A stretch of 64,000 nt of DNA, taken from positions 5,084,001 to 5,148,000 of the forward strand of contig CM077596.1 in assembly GCA_039654915.1 (NCBI GenBank). Reading direction: 5' to 3'. The DNA comes from Aquilaria yunnanensis. Its lineage: Eukaryota > Streptophyta > Magnoliopsida > Malvales > Thymelaeaceae. This document shows, one piece after another, positions 1-11,429 of the stretch. The number at the start of each line of letters is the position of its first letter. The stretch's first letter is position 1. Made by a program: the position numbers and the translations under genes. The notes below the pieces were generated by a model. It was not told the DNA's origin. It did no database searches and saw only the letters and a program-made list of their open reading frames with translations.

Positions 1-1815
1 TGCATAGAATGTATTATTATGAGTGGGAATGAAGTAGAAATAAGAACCATGTAAATTGGACTTGGGATGGGAAAGTTTGGGCAAGTTTCATGCAAGTTCG
101 CACGCTGTCGCGCAATGCTGTAATGCATTGGCGACACCATTTGGCGACGTGTCGCCGATGCTGATGCGAACTGGAGATGCATCGCCGTTAGACGTTAGGA
201 TTCTAGAGCGTTGATGCCTTTGGCGACACATCACCGACAGTGCCGCCAAGGCATTAGTCCCTTAAGCTCCGGGCATCCTACGAATGTCTCAAACTCTCGG
301 TTATCATCCCTAGGCTAATTTAAGATATTCCATAGCCTCGGTTAGGTCTAGAACTCATTCCTAAGTTGGTAATTATGTATTATTTAGGTGGTAGCTAAGT
401 AGTGTGGTTAATGTAGGGTAAGGAATGGCGGCTAAGGAAGTTAAAGTGCTTAAGTTGCTAAGGTAGCACTAAGGGGATTAAAGTAGGTTCCAGATTCTTT
501 GTTGGCCGAGTGGAAGGTCATAGACCTTTAGGCAATAAAAAGGAAACCTAAGAGGATCCCAACCAAATTTTATGGTTTGGTAAGTAAGCCACTAAGGAGC
601 CCTGAGCTAAGCTTGAAGAGCTTGGTAAGTTGAACCACATAATGCAGCTACCCTGCACAATAAGTTAAGGGAAGAGACGAGTAAGGAGGGAGTAAGCAGT
701 GACTTACTCTAAGTAGCCCGTCAAGGCGGGCAAGGTTTGAGTAAGTGATGACTTACTCTAAGGTGCCCGTAAAAGGACTTCATGGGGTTAGTTAAGTGCT
801 AGCATAGGATATGAGGGCCAGTATCCAAGTACCCCAGCCGTAAGAGCTCACGGCAAGTCTAGCACCTACGAGTGTAAAGAAGTTCGAGGTGCATGTGCAT
901 GCGCATATTTCATCCATCAATCCATCCATCCATTCATCCATCATTTGCATTATTTGTTGTTTTTTTCTTGTTTCTGATTATGCCGGTTGCTTGCTTGTTT
1001 TGTTTGCATATTATATATATGCATATATTTGCATGCTTGCATTGTTTTTCCCTGCAAGTACTAAATCCCTTACTAAGTACTTTAGAGTACTCACCCCTTA
1101 AGTGTTGTGCAAGTTAAGCGGGCTAGTCGGGCTTAACAATTGGTAAGAGGCAGCTGTTATAGCTTAGTTTTATTGGTTTAAAGGTATTCTCTAAGTAGGA
1201 AACTCCAAGCTTCTAAGTTACTTATGGCATAAGCTAGTACTTACCAAAGTGTTTGCCTTACAGTTTGAGGCTAAGTGAGTGCAAGGAAAGTGTGGCTCAT
1301 CACTTGAAGCTAGCTTGCTTGGGTGAAGAGCTAAGGATTGATCTTAGTAGACATGAGCTGCTTCTTTTAATATGTATGGTAATTTCATACCTAGAACACC
1401 TCTACTAGTGTCCATTGGTGTGTATTAACACTAGGGTTACCTTTGGGTGCATATAAGTCTAAGATGTATGCACATAGTTGTTACTTGTAGTTAAAGCAAC
1501 TAAAGTTTTTATATCTTAGCTTATTTGAATTATGTTTTGTTAATTGCCGCGGCACTGTTTTCAATGATATTTTAATTTAATTGTTATTGCATAGCTATGA
1601 AAATGCATGCATATTTCCTGTGCAGGGTAGGCTAAGTAACTAGTTGCACTTAATGATTTAAGATACTTCACGAGTAATAACTAGCCAATTGTAACCTAAG
1701 TGGGATCATAGTTTCCAAAGAGCCTACCAGTGTTAGCAATTTAGGGCACTGTGGCCCTGTTCCGCCATAACCCTAATTTGTCTAAATAGCCCTTATTTTC
1801 TTATTTAGAAGGCGC
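1..1815. repeat. LTR-like degenerate repeat
   Basis: No coding potential is convincing here. The first 250 bases contain repeated GGCGACAC/GTCGCC words. The rest is rich in short words such as CTAAG and AAGTAAG and ends around 1740-1815 in a segment that does not match the copia element next to it. The general texture (a motif like GAGTACTCACCCC near 1085, a TCCATCCATC run near 920) resembles the long LTRs of plant Ty3/gypsy chromoviruses. It may be related to the similar-looking stretch at 51.5-53.35 kb. No second copy, primer site or target duplication was found inside the window, so this is inference only. Confidence 0.3.
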
Positions 1816-1823
1816 TCAACATG

Positions 1824-2800
1824 CTACTGAAATTTTAGAAAAGTAGTGTAAACCTCGGACTTGCAAACCATAGGATATAGGCATACAAATTTATTATAGT
1901 CATCAATGAAACTAACATAGTAACAATAGCCATTAACAGACTTAGGAGCAGGTCCCCAAACATAAGAAAATACCAAATCCAATGGACTATTTGAAATAAT
2001 GTTTGAAGAAGAAAATGATGATTGATGACTTTTTGCTTGTGACAAGCATCACACATTGTCAACTCTTTATTCATGACATAATAAAGGTTTTGTCAACTAA
2101 GGACTTGCCAAACCACATTTTGAGATGGGTGCCCAAGCCTGGAATGCCATTGTTGAAAGCTAACTCATTCCCCAATAAGAGCACTAGCTGAATGAGAAAC
2201 ACCATGAGGATGTGAAGGAATTTGGTAGAGTCCATTCTTACATGTTCCTTGGAAGAGCTTTTTTTTCAAGACTCGATCTTTAACAAGAAAATAATCAAGA
2301 TGAAATTCAAGAAACACGATTATCACGAGTGAGTTTGCTAACTGAAATAAGATTTTTTGTGATACTAGGTATGTGAAGAACATTCTTTAATCGTAAGGGA
2401 AAAGTAGCTGTAGGAATATTGGATGAGCCAATATTATGAATGGACAAACCTACCCAATTACCGACTTGAACTTGATCATAACCACTGTAGCGTTCACTCA
2501 TGGAAAGATTGTTAAGACTTGAAGTGATATGATCATTGGCTTCTAAATCTGTGTACCAATTTGGATCAACTTGGTACGAGGGTGTATCAACTAATCCAAC
2601 AAAGTGGTTTTGCTCCTCTTGGTAAGAGTGATCAAAGTGATGATAGCACTGAAGTGTTGAGTGTCCCGGCTTCTTGCATACTTGGCATATGACCCATGGA
2701 TTATTTCTATTTCCTCTTGTTTTTTTATTTGAAGAGCCAAATCACCCACAACCACGGCCCCGTCCATGATAATTGGGACTTCTACCTCCACAATTAGAAT
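1824..2800 (-). pseudogene. copia protease / GAG-pre-integrase / integrase start, broken
   Basis: Successive fragments on the minus strand match copia polyprotein order. A zinc-knuckle-like piece ends near 2640 (CKKPGHSTLQC). A protease region follows with WYTDLEANDHIT, where the usual D-[ST]-G-A active-site motif is changed. The run VLHIPSITKNLISVSKL (about 2310-2400) is a strong copia signature. GAG-pre-integrase sequence and the beginning of the integrase core, DLVFSYVWGPAPKSVNGYCYYVSFIDDY, split between 1830 and 2030, come next. Frames shift between pieces. Nothing beyond the integrase core start is present. Confidence 0.8.
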
Positions 2801-2870
2801 TATTCCTTGTTACCACATTGGCCAAAGATAGCTCTGCTAGAGGTTGGATTGCAGCATGGTGTTGCTCAAG

Positions 2871-3575
2871 TCACAGCTCATAACTAAACAAATGCCTATG
2901 AAGATCATGAAGAGGCATAGGACCAATCCTTGTCGTGATTGACGTGACAAGTGGATCATACTTTGAGTTGAGTCCTATAAGGATATACGATACAATCTCA
3001 TATGCCTTGAAAGGCTGTCCAATAGCAGCCAAGGTGTCAGCAAGACCCTTGATGCGCTGAAAATAGTCAGCAACTTTGAGATATTTTTTCTTCATGGTTG
3101 ATAATTGGTATCATATCTGCATAACACGTGAAGTAGATTGTAAGGCAAACAATTTTTCTAGAGCAGTCCATACCTCATATGATATTGTCATATTAATGAC
3201 ATAGGCAAGAATCTCTTTAGAAATAGATGAAATTATGGCACTCAAGATCATTTGATCTTGTTGGTACAAATTATGGTATGCTAGATTAGGGACAGAACTT
3301 TGTGCTGAGCTAGGAGTCTGATCTCCACTACCAGAGGCTGGAGGCCAGATAGTTGGTGGTAGTGTTGCAAGCGTGCCGTCAACAAAACCCATTAGACATT
3401 GTCCACGCAAATAGGGCAGAAACTGAGCTTTCCATATGAGGTAATTGTTACGGGTTAACTTAATGTTGATAAGGTGTCTAAGGTTTAAAAATGGAGTGGG
3501 CAAAAGAACAGGCAAGTTGTTGCCTGAGAAAAATGTGTTCAAGAAGAGAGGAGAGGAGGAATTTTCAGAGGCCAT
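2871..3575 (-). pseudogene. copia gag (UBN2 / gag_2 type), broken
   Basis: The reading frame starts at the ATG at 3573-3575 (MASENSS...). It contains the typical copia gag core: the LTRNNYLIWKAQ motif, then a region ending TSRVMQI. A TGA stop at 3111-3113 interrupts the frame, and the same frame then continues with MKKKYLKVADYFQRIKGLAD to about 2871. In related proteins the residue at the stop is usually arginine, so a CGA-to-TGA change at a CpG is the simplest explanation. The protein would coat the retrotransposon RNA in cytoplasmic particles. It is not functional here. Confidence 0.85.
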
Positions 3576-3604
3576 TGTTTTTTCAAAGATGTAAGTCTTT
3601 GATA

Positions 3605-3616
3605 GCTCTGATACCA
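3605..3616 (-). other. Primer-binding site (initiator Met tRNA type)
   Basis: The minus strand reads TGGTATCAGAGC, the classic copia primer-binding sequence complementary to the 3' end of initiator methionine tRNA. It abuts the inner end of the LTR and lies about 30 bases before the gag start at 3575. Confidence 0.85.
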
Positions 3617-3764
3617 TGAAAGACTTAATATTGCCGCACAAACACAGGCTGTACTTTATGTATATTTATACAAGATTTGTTGGTTTATAGTAGGATACAA
3701 ATACACGTAGAAATTGATGATAAGATAAGATAACTTTTATGCTAAGGTACTATTATCGCTAACA
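3617..3764 (-). repeat. 5' LTR of truncated copia element
   Basis: This 148-bp segment lies directly upstream (minus strand) of the primer-binding site. On the minus strand it begins TGTTAGCG and ends CTTTCA, the expected TG...CA ends. The outer end could be 3 bases further out (3767) because of an ACAACA repeat. The partner LTR is absent. Confidence 0.6.
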
Positions 3765-3767
3765 ACA

Positions 3768-4480
3768 TAATACCTTCATAAGGCTATGTTGAACATGCCA
3801 ACTGTCAAATTGAATGCACAAATGAAAAGTAAATCAACTCTTAATCATTATTAACATCCATAAACAATAGATAATATTCTATAATTGAAATTAACAATTA
3901 ATAAACCAACAGAAAAGGATATAATCTTGGGTGTTTGATTATTCCACTCTAGCGGAATGATGACAATCCCACGGCTTTCACCAGCATATGGAATAAAACA
4001 AGAAGCAACATAGAAAGAAAGCAGAATAGGGAATAAGAAATAACAGGAGACTCCTACTTTGTTGACACATTCATAGGCCCAAACGATATTAGCTCTAGCC
4101 CAGTTCATTTATCTTTAAATCAAACGGATTAATGTGTTTTTATCACATAAGCCCAACCCATGTCATAGACTGATAACCTTTGCCCCAAAGTTAAATAGAC
4201 ATTACAGTCCGCCCTCCATCCTTCGTATCTTGAGAAGCCTGAAGCTCATTCCGGTAAGATTCTAATTGGGTTTGTTTCAGTTGAAGTGCTTGATCTTTCT
4301 TCCAGAAATGCAATTGTTAATCTCTTCTTCAATAATCTAATGGGAACAAAGCAAATTAAAGTCATAATTCTTGTAATGATCATCCTATACATCTATCAAC
4401 AAAAAGAAACAGAGATGCCACAATAAAAATCAAGCAAAACACAGATCTAGAACACGACCACTAGTTCCAACAATGAAAGG
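3768..4480. other. Unassigned intergenic sequence
   Basis: A short minus-strand open frame (3851-4108) has hydrophobic stretches but no recognised motif and is probably chance. No repeat ends, RNA gene or conserved domain were recognised. Confidence 0.5.
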
Positions 4481-4745
4481 AGAGAAAGAAAAATGGAGCA
4501 AGTGGCAAGCCTGAGCTCAATGATTGGAAGTAAAAGGGCATGAGCTTGTGATGGTGGACAGGGAAACGAAGCTAGATCTAGAGACACTGCTGAAGGTAGT
4601 GGCTTGTTTGCTGGGCACGAGCGATGGGAGCATAGCGTACAAGGCGGTGGTGGGGGACGAAACTACATTTTCACTGTGGAGAATCGACAGGGAGACCTTC
4701 TCTGTGGGGAGGAAGAAGGATTTCAAGCTAAACAAGGAAAAGAGA
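4475..4745 (+). pseudogene. LRR receptor-like kinase fragment (kinase N-lobe)
   Basis: The plus-strand frame from about 4527 reads VKGHELVMVDRETKLDLETL, then LLKVVACLLGTSDGSIAYKA and VVGDETTFSLWRI. This follows the start of the kinase domain of plant LRR receptor-like kinases with the pattern ELETLLKASAYILG...SIMYKAVLEDGT..AVRRI. The invariant lysine region (AVRR/AVKR) is altered to SLWR, and similarity fades after about 4740. Upstream, a different frame (about 4484-4530) may be juxtamembrane sequence, implying a frameshift at about 4530. LRRs, transmembrane segment and the rest of the kinase are missing. Family assignment is from remembered family patterns, not a search. Confidence 0.65.
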
Positions 4746-5048
4746 TTTCAAACAGGATTTGGTAAGGATTGGGGGCTTTGCTGGAGATATGAGAGATGAT
4801 GAGAAGCTTGAAGGAAATAGTGCCTCTGGAAACGAGAACGGGCTACTATAATTTCGGATTAGGTGAAAGAAGGGGAGGTACAGACGAGCGTGAAAGGGGC
4901 AGATTAGGGATTAAAATTGAACCCACATCTGGTTAATGGGTCCATCACATAACACACATTAATTTGATTGAACCGAACAGAAAATGCCACAGAGATGTAA
5001 TGGTGAACCGTAGTCAACTGAGGAGATAGGAAGCTTGGCTTATTTGTT

Positions 5049-5280
5049 GGCTTGTTTGGATTCTATCAATAAAGGAAAGAGGGAGGGAAGGGAAGAGAAA
5101 GAAAGAGATAAGTTATTTTCCTCCAATTTGGAGGAGTGAAACAAATGTGCTAAGTGGGGAAGTGGGAGGATAATGCCTTTCCCTCCAACTCTATTTCTGT
5201 TTATCTAAACAAGAAAGTTAGATTATGTATAATCCTCCCAACAACCCACCCCCCCCCCCCCCCCTTAGTCCAAACAAACC
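5049..5280. mobile_element. MITE-like element with terminal inverted repeats
   Basis: The left end reads GGCTTGTTTGGATTC and the right end, reverse complemented, GGTTTGTTTGGACTAAG, giving an imperfect terminal inverted repeat of about 15 bases around a 232-bp unit. The interior is purine-rich on one side and pyrimidine-rich on the other, with a run of 16 C at 5249-5264. No clear target-site duplication was found, so the superfamily is left open. Confidence 0.55.
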
Positions 5281-6300
5281 ATAAGAGATAATGAAAACAA
5301 GCAGTAATTGTGGCAGCCATGGCTAAGTTAGGGTGATGAAGAAACGAAATATGCTGTTCTTTAAAAGTATATTCTGCCTGTTAAAGAAGGTGGTTTCCTA
5401 TTTTCTCTCAATAAAAATATTGAGGAAACTTTACAATAACTGCCTCAGATTTGACTTAACCTACATTTTGTGTCTTTTATTTTTTAAGACCTATATTTTG
5501 CTCTCTACTTCTACTAGATTGTTAGACAACAATTTCTGAAACTCTAATTTAAGTTGTACGATATTCACGTTTTTGTAATTTCAATCTCTCCAATATATTG
5601 TTATAGTTAATAAATATTTTAAATTATCAATTTTTTTCTGTAAATGCATTTTCTTCTTTGTAAGTGCAAATTAATATTTTTTTAAACATCGTTTAACTAT
5701 GAAAAAATATCAAAGAATTTAAAATTACTAGAACGTAGTTATCAACGAGTTTAAATTCAGAAATTGTCCTAAAAAAATATTTTAGAAAAGTAGGGGTAAA
5801 AAAATAAAGGAAGCAAAATGTAGATTAGTCCAAACTTTGAGGGGTTATGATTTTCCCAAATATTGATAGTAAAATTGCACTTCATTTAGAAGCCAACGAC
5901 AAAATTTAGAATTTAGGTAGCTTAAAACAATGATGGAAGATGTGTACATTAGGGGTAAAGAAATAAACAAACAGGCTCAAGCTTATCTCGATTTAAAGCT
6001 CGTTCATAACTCATTTGAATAATTATCAAGCCAAGTCTGAACAAAATTTAAAACTCAATGTACAATTCAAACAAAGCTCAAATTGCTTACTACTCGGCTC
6101 AACTCGGTCTAATTTTATATTTTTTCTTTAATTTAAGGAAACAGCTCGAGCTCATTTAGATAAAAGTTTGGTCAAAGCCTATTTGTATTATTTTTTATTC
6201 AAACACGAATAAAATATCAAACTCAATAATTAATTAAAACCGAACATAATCATCCTACTACTGATCTTGTTTTCACATTGTTAAGTTTTGGGTGGTATAT
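5281..6300. other. AT-rich intergenic region upstream of CHCH gene
   Basis: Low-complexity AT-rich sequence with no credible ORF. Around 5960-6200 there are repeated AGCTC/GAGCTC words, which occur in some plant non-autonomous DNA transposons, but no pair of ends could be defined. The last 100-200 bases presumably hold the promoter of the CHCH gene. No unambiguous TATA box was identified. Confidence 0.4.
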
Positions 6301-6410
6301 TTGCTATTTTAGCCTGAAATGAGCTCTTGTTCGCCGGTCGCCGGCTCGACACATATCTATAGGGCGAGGAAGCTCCTGCAGAAGCGAAATTCATCACTAA
6401 GGTTTGGTAG

Positions 6411-7585
6411 GTGCAATTCTCGTCTTCAATTAGAGTTTTAAAACGCTTGCTGTTGTTTGTGATCTCGCTTGATGGCCCATTAATTTTTTGAAATCTGAAG
6501 GAATAGATTTGTGTCTCGGTTATTTATAGGGTTTGCGATTTGCTTACTCCTTTGCCGCTTCACAGCTTTATTCTATGCAAAGAGTTTAGAAGCTATTTGG
6601 TGCGATAAGAATCCATCGTATACCCATCTCGTTTCTGGGTTTTGTTTTCTCGATTCAAGATCTTAAGTGAATTGGTCTTCTTTGTGTTTGAATCGTTCAC
6701 GGCAATTACAAAGTTCATCACTGGTGGGCGTATCTCCTTTTTCTTTTTTTTTTTTTTTTGGTCTCTGTGTGTGTGTGTTCGTATGTATCCTATTCTGGCT
6801 TCTTCAATTCTGGTCCGGTTCATGCCATGGGTTTGTTTTCTTTAGGAGGTTTCGAGGATGGTTATTCCTTTGCTAAGATTTGAAGGCCACACTTCGTTTA
6901 TCTAGTTTCTTTAGACCAAATTTTCCGCCTTTGATTTGAACTTTTGGTAGTGACTGAGCATTTATTCTGTGACTGGAAGTCTGGGGATGATGAGCTATTG
7001 AACATGGTTCGATGAATGAATTCGGTTGTGATCAATGTGATGCAAACATGATAGTCGTGTTACTCACTTATTCACTCTGAGTTTGGGATAATGGCATGAT
7101 GAATTTTTAAAGGAATGGTTTCTTTTGTGTCTTATAAGCTTATCTCATGAGAAAATCTGTTATAGGCTGAAGCCTCACTTAGTGACTGTGAAATTTGTTT
7201 TTTTTGTTTTTTTCCCTTCTCAATACCTGACTATGCATTCAACAAGTTGCAGATTGTACACCTACATTTGTCATCTGCTGCCCATAGTCATTGTTGGATT
7301 ACAACTACAGTTTTCTGTGTTTGATGCCCTGTGATTCTGCATCTGGCCTGGTTTGGGCAGTTCTGTGTTGATTACTTGAGTTAGAATCTGGATATCTTTT
7401 ACCCATTAATACCATGTTCTCTAGCAACTATGTGCATTCAGGTTTGGCTTTCTGGATGCAGTAACAAAGAAACTAGATAAAGAAGTGTTGCTAGAGAACA
7501 TGCATTTCTGGAGAGTCATGCATTTTCTTGGGTGAAGAAGTCATTGCTGAAGATTCATGTTTGTTGCTTTTGGTTCTTCCCCTAG
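6411..7585 (+). other. Predicted 5' UTR intron of the CHCH gene
   Basis: A pyrimidine-rich tract ending CTTCCCCTAG at 7585 is a strong acceptor 12 bases before the ATG at 7598. A donor is likely at 6411 (TAG/GTGCAA) or 6402 (AAG/GTTTGG), after a purine-rich leader from about 6340. The enclosed sequence is T-rich, with a run near 6750, as plant introns are. The exact donor and the transcription start are inferred, and more than one 5' UTR intron is possible. Confidence 0.55.
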
Positions 7586-7597
7586 GTTGGTTGAGCT

Positions 7598-8137
7598 ATG
7601 GGAGACTTCTCCATTCAGATTAGCAGCAATCTCATCAACCGTCTCACCGAAGATGAAGAGAAGTCAAAGAGAAAAACAAAGAAAACTAAAACAAAGGTAT
7701 CACAAGAAAATAAAAGGTCACAGATCAAGAAAGATCAGAAACCGATTTCTGGAGAGTACCAGATAGGGGAGAATGTTGCTCCTAGATGGCCTGTTCAGCC
7801 ACCCGTTTTTCTGCCGGTAACTCCACCAACACACTCTATACAGGCAGAGATAGATGCAATTCAATCCACTCTTCGAGAAAGTGAAAAGATTGTGGACAAG
7901 TTGCAGAAACATGAGGAGACTATGGTGCAGGAAGTGACACGAAAAGCAAAAGGTCTGCATGATAAGGAGTTCAAGATACCTGATCCAAGGCCCATGCCTT
8001 GTTTGGCTGAGAGTGATGCTTGGAAGACATGCTACAAGGAGAACCAAAATGATGTCATGAGATGTGCTCCTTTGGCCAAAAATTTTGCTGATTGTGCTCG
8101 CAGAGTGAGGCAGCTTGTCAGTTCAGCTGATAAGTAG
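7598..8137 (+). CDS. Twin CX9C (CHCH) domain protein, MIC19/CHCHD3-like
   Basis: The 179-residue protein starts MGDFSIQISS, and the whole coding region is one exon. Residues about 20-55 are lysine-rich and disordered. Residues about 70-78 hold the proline-rich PPVFLPVTPP. A predicted helix (about 85-125, EIDAIQSTLRESEKIVDKLQ...) follows. The C-terminus (about 135-173) has two CX9C pairs, CLAESDAWKTC and CAPLAKNFADC, the hallmark of the coiled-coil-helix-coiled-coil-helix fold oxidised by the Mia40 pathway in the mitochondrial intermembrane space. The helix-plus-CHCH layout resembles MICOS subunit MIC19/CHCHD3, a role in cristae junctions, but this is inferred. The start is chosen because it follows directly after a good 3' splice site (CCCTAG at 7580-7585), so the 5' UTR is probably interrupted by an intron. 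A poly(A)-like AATAAA occurs near 8187. The gene looks intact. Confidence 0.9.
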   Translation: MGDFSIQISSNLINRLTEDEEKSKRKTKKTKTKVSQENKRSQIKKDQKPISGEYQIGENVAPRWPVQPPVFLPVTPPTHSIQAEIDAIQSTLRESEKIVDKLQKHEETMVQEVTRKAKGLHDKEFKIPDPRPMPCLAESDAWKTCYKENQNDVMRCAPLAKNFADCARRVRQLVSSADK

Positions 8138-8439
8138 ACCTCCGGGTTGAACTGTGAGTAATGAGCTTAATTTTGATTGGGTGGAAATAAATCGTACAGG
8201 ACTAACTGGGTGAGCATTGTTTGGTCGGACTTTCTACCCTTGTGGGGGTCTTAAAATGATTCTGATGATCTTCTATTTTTCACTTTCTGTTTCTGGTCTA
8301 AATTCGAATGTCTTCGAAACGTAACCGACATTCCCAGAAGAGGCAAGGTTACATCTCGTCGTGCTGAGTCTGATGGACACCTATATAGCATTAACACATC
8401 CTGAAATCTTGGTGGTTTTGTTTGTGATGTTATTTGCTA

Positions 8440-10200
8440 CCTCAGTGTTTTCTTTTGTTATTCCTTCAGATTAGGTGATTTGGCCATCTTGTTAAGGAGT
8501 TGCGAATCGCTATTCGTTCATGTGGGAGGCTTGTCTCCACTTTTGAACTTGATGGCCATCCTAGTGTTTCATTTTTTTTAATAATTTCATGGGGTGCGTG
8601 GCCATCTGAATTTTCTGTCGAAGCTAAAGGCTTAGAAAAATCGAAGTCAAGGCTTTGGCAGTCAGCTGGGGGCCACCGTTGATGCTGCATGTAGGATTGG
8701 AAAAATGTTGAGCCCCTATCAAATAGTTTGAGCTTGAAATTAATGTTTTTGTTATTAAATCAAGCCTAATGAGTCTCAATTCCAAATTTGATTTGCATTT
8801 TATATTCGAAACGTTAATGAATCAAACTCTTTTCTGGTGGATTTTGCATATATATACATATATGGCAAAAGGAGATGGCGGGCTAGCCCATCGGACAGTC
8901 ATCCTGGTTTACAGCCATTGCCAGCATCAATAATACCATTGGAGCTAGGCAGCCCAAGATATTCTGAGTGGAGGACTTTACTATCAAATTACTGAAACTT
9001 TACAAAGCTAGGGACTGAATTGTTAAAACAAGGAAGTCTCAGGTTAATGGTTGCTAAGAGGGTTGCTTTGTGAAGGAATGAAACATTGAGAGCTGTAACA
9101 GCAACCCTGCACAGACTTGAAATTAATAAGCTTAGTGAACTAAAACAGACTTGAACCACATATACCTAGACTATTTTGCACAGAAACAAAACCTGCCACA
9201 CACGCAAGCAACTAATTATGTTCTACCTCTGCAGACACATAAATAGATAAGCAATAAGTTCAAAGAACTTAGAAAAAGATTACACTAAGACCAAACAGGC
9301 ACCAATAACATTCCAGATTAATTACACATTACAAGTCCAGCAAGCCACACACAAATAATACAACAAATACAAATGAGCTCATTCAAGAAGTTTCCTATGT
9401 AATTTGGCCAAACAACGAGGTCTAGAAGCCCCATACTTCCTAATCACTTGCTAAACACAATGAAGATCCTATTGTGCCCTCTAGCAGCACTTGCCTATCT
9501 CAATCTAGAGCCTGGAATATAAATTATTCCTATAATTCCAATGATATAAGCTAAATTAAAGCTTAAAACACAGGACAACACACAAATGCAGGGCATTATG
9601 TGCATCCTTTCCTCACAAGCCCTGAGAATCTGTGAACTAAGCCTTGAACCCCAAAGTCGCCCTAGCAAGCTTCTTGCTCAAGCAACTTCAATATCCTAGC
9701 TAGAATTTGAATTCCCCAACTTGATGCGAACCCTTGATTGCTAGACCCAGAAATGTGCCTAGAATGATTTCAAACTCTAAGTTTCACCTCCAAAAGATTG
9801 ATAATAACCCCCACCCTTAGTCAGCCTATGATTAGAAATAAGAAAAGTAGAGATTTTGAACAGTACTAAGAGATTCTCCCTTAATCTTGCTCAGAAAATA
9901 AGTTCCTAAGAACTCATAGTTTTGTGGACAAAGTCTAATAAGAAATATCATTGAATAATAGTCTATTATCCACACCATTATATAAGGGCAGACCAAACAA
10001 AAGAATAAACACTAATCTAGTTTAGGTAGGAACCCTGGCTAATTTTGAGTCTTAGACAAAATAGGAAAATTTAGATAACTAGAGATCTAATAGATAAAGA
10101 AATCTTTAAAAAGCTAGGAAATAATTAATGTTCTTCTTGTAAGAATAGTGTCCTAGTTGGACTAGGAAAATTTGAATCTTTATGGACTACTTCTCACCTT
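8440..10200. other. Intergenic region, no gene recognised
   Basis: The first part is probably the 3' flank of the CHCH gene. The rest (about 9100-10200) is A-rich on the plus strand with many short stop-bounded frames. It has the look of decayed repeat DNA, but no ends, primer sites or domain remnants were recognised. Confidence 0.4.
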
Positions 10201-10219
10201 AACAACCCCACATCTATAT

Positions 10220-10770
10220 GGAGAAGCCATCTTCATGGTAGTGGCCCACTGTCTCCTCATCTTCATTGGTTGGTAAATAATAGGGATTCTATTAACATAT
10301 GGAAATACCATTGGATCTCAACTTATCCTCAAGAGTTGGTTAGACAATTCAACAATATACCAAATATCCAAAACAAGTCATGAAAAATTTGCTGATTTCA
10401 ACCCCAATAGGTTTGAGATGGAATGAATTGAGATGGAATGACTCTTTTATTCAAACTTATTTTTCACATGAGATTGGAGCTACAATTCTTTAAATTTCTA
10501 TCCTGGAGAGTGATTGAGGAGTTGATTAGCCAAATTGGGTTGAAGCCCCAATAGGTTCTTTTGATTCTAAACACAATTATACTATTGCACTTTAGTATAA
10601 ATGCTCTATTGCCAATCCTAACCCAAGCTTAATAATGTTGCACAAATGTTTTCAGAAGCTCTAGATCTCAGACTTACCTCATAAGTTTAAAGTGTTTTTA
10701 TGGAAGTGTATGCATGATACACTACAAACAACTAATTTGGCAAAGAAAGGTGGTTTATCTATTCCTGAAT
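10220..10770 (+). pseudogene. LINE-type retroelement fragment (C-terminal zf-RVT region)
   Basis: Decayed plus-strand coding sequence. Around 10268-10315 a frame reads like the GDGxSINIWxxxWI motif found after the reverse transcriptase of plant L1 elements. Around 10640-10750 another frame reads LKCFYGSVCMIHYKQLIWQR, matching in a shifted frame the zf-RVT pattern FKVFLWKCxHDxLxTNxxLxK. Several stops and frameshifts separate the pieces. Endonuclease and reverse transcriptase are absent, as is a recognisable poly(A) tail. Confidence 0.6.
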
Positions 10771-10944
10771 AATTTGAGATGCTACTTGATCTATTCCTAA
10801 TAGATCAATCACATCTTTTCCTTTCCTACCCCGGTTCCCAAGTAATTTGAGATGCTACTTTATCTATTCCTCATCTAAACTATGATGACAATCTTGTGGA
10901 TTAGCTAGTGAGTATTCTATGAAAGGAGCTATTGATGACATAAT

Positions 10945-11420
10945 GATAATGTTGAGCAAAATTTCGGCTATATCCAAAATAACCAAATAATTGAAAAAAA
11001 AATTCCAATTTTTGGTTATCACTTTTAAGTAAAATTTCAGTTTTTGGTTAAATTCGATTCGGTTTTTGGTTTCCTTCTATTGAAATTCGGTTAACAGAAA
11101 TAACCGAATTTTTATTCCACTCATATTTATATTTGAGATTTTAAAAAGATTATATATATGATAGATGTTTGTTAAATGATTGTAATATGTGTTTAGATTA
11201 GGATATGTGATGAATATTTAAGGTTTGAAATGTATATACATAAAATTCAGTTATTTCGGTTAAAAACCAAATAACTGAAATCTTTTTTATTTTCAGTCAT
11301 TTCGGTTTTCTCTTATATTTGGGTACATTCAGTTATTAGTATATAAGACCAAAAACCGAATAAATTTGATTATTCAGTTTTGGTTAAAATCAAAATAACT
11401 GGTTGAGCACCCCTACAAAC
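10945..11420. mobile_element. hAT-like MITE with TTCGGTT subterminal repeats
   Basis: A 476-bp AT-rich unit is flanked by the 9-base direct repeat TGACATAAT at 10936-10944 and 11421-11429. The right end, reverse complemented, contains AGGGGTGCTCAACC; the left contains a weaker match around ATGTTGAGCA. Many copies of TTCGGTT/AACCGAA and GGTTTTTGGTT lie near both ends. An 8-9 bp target duplication, a TAGGGGTG-type end and clustered subterminal motifs fit the hAT superfamily. No transposase is encoded. The exact left end is uncertain by a few bases. Confidence 0.6.
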
Positions 11421-11429
11421 TGACATAAT

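Larger units (their letters stand above)
1824..3764 (-). mobile_element. Truncated Ty1/copia retrotransposon
   Basis: Read on the minus strand from 3764 downward, the order is a short 5' LTR, a primer-binding site, gag, a protease region, the GAG-pre-integrase region and the start of the integrase core. The element stops abruptly near 1824. Reverse transcriptase, RNase H, the polypurine tract and the 3' LTR are all missing, so it is a 5' fragment. The coding parts are broken by in-frame stops and frame changes. The order of domains identifies the copia superfamily (integrase before reverse transcriptase). Because one end is lost no target-site duplication can be checked. Confidence 0.85.

Noticed and set aside
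3851..4108. Minus-strand 85-residue hydrophobic ORF
   Set aside because: No recognised motif, no flanking gene signals; likely chance in AT-rich DNA.
5249..5264. C16 run as a possible regulatory structure
   Set aside because: A simple homopolymer inside a MITE-like unit; length may also be a sequencing artefact.
6593..6876. Several short open frames on both strands upstream of the CHCH gene
   Set aside because: They lie in the predicted 5' UTR intron, include poly-T or poly-K runs and match no family.
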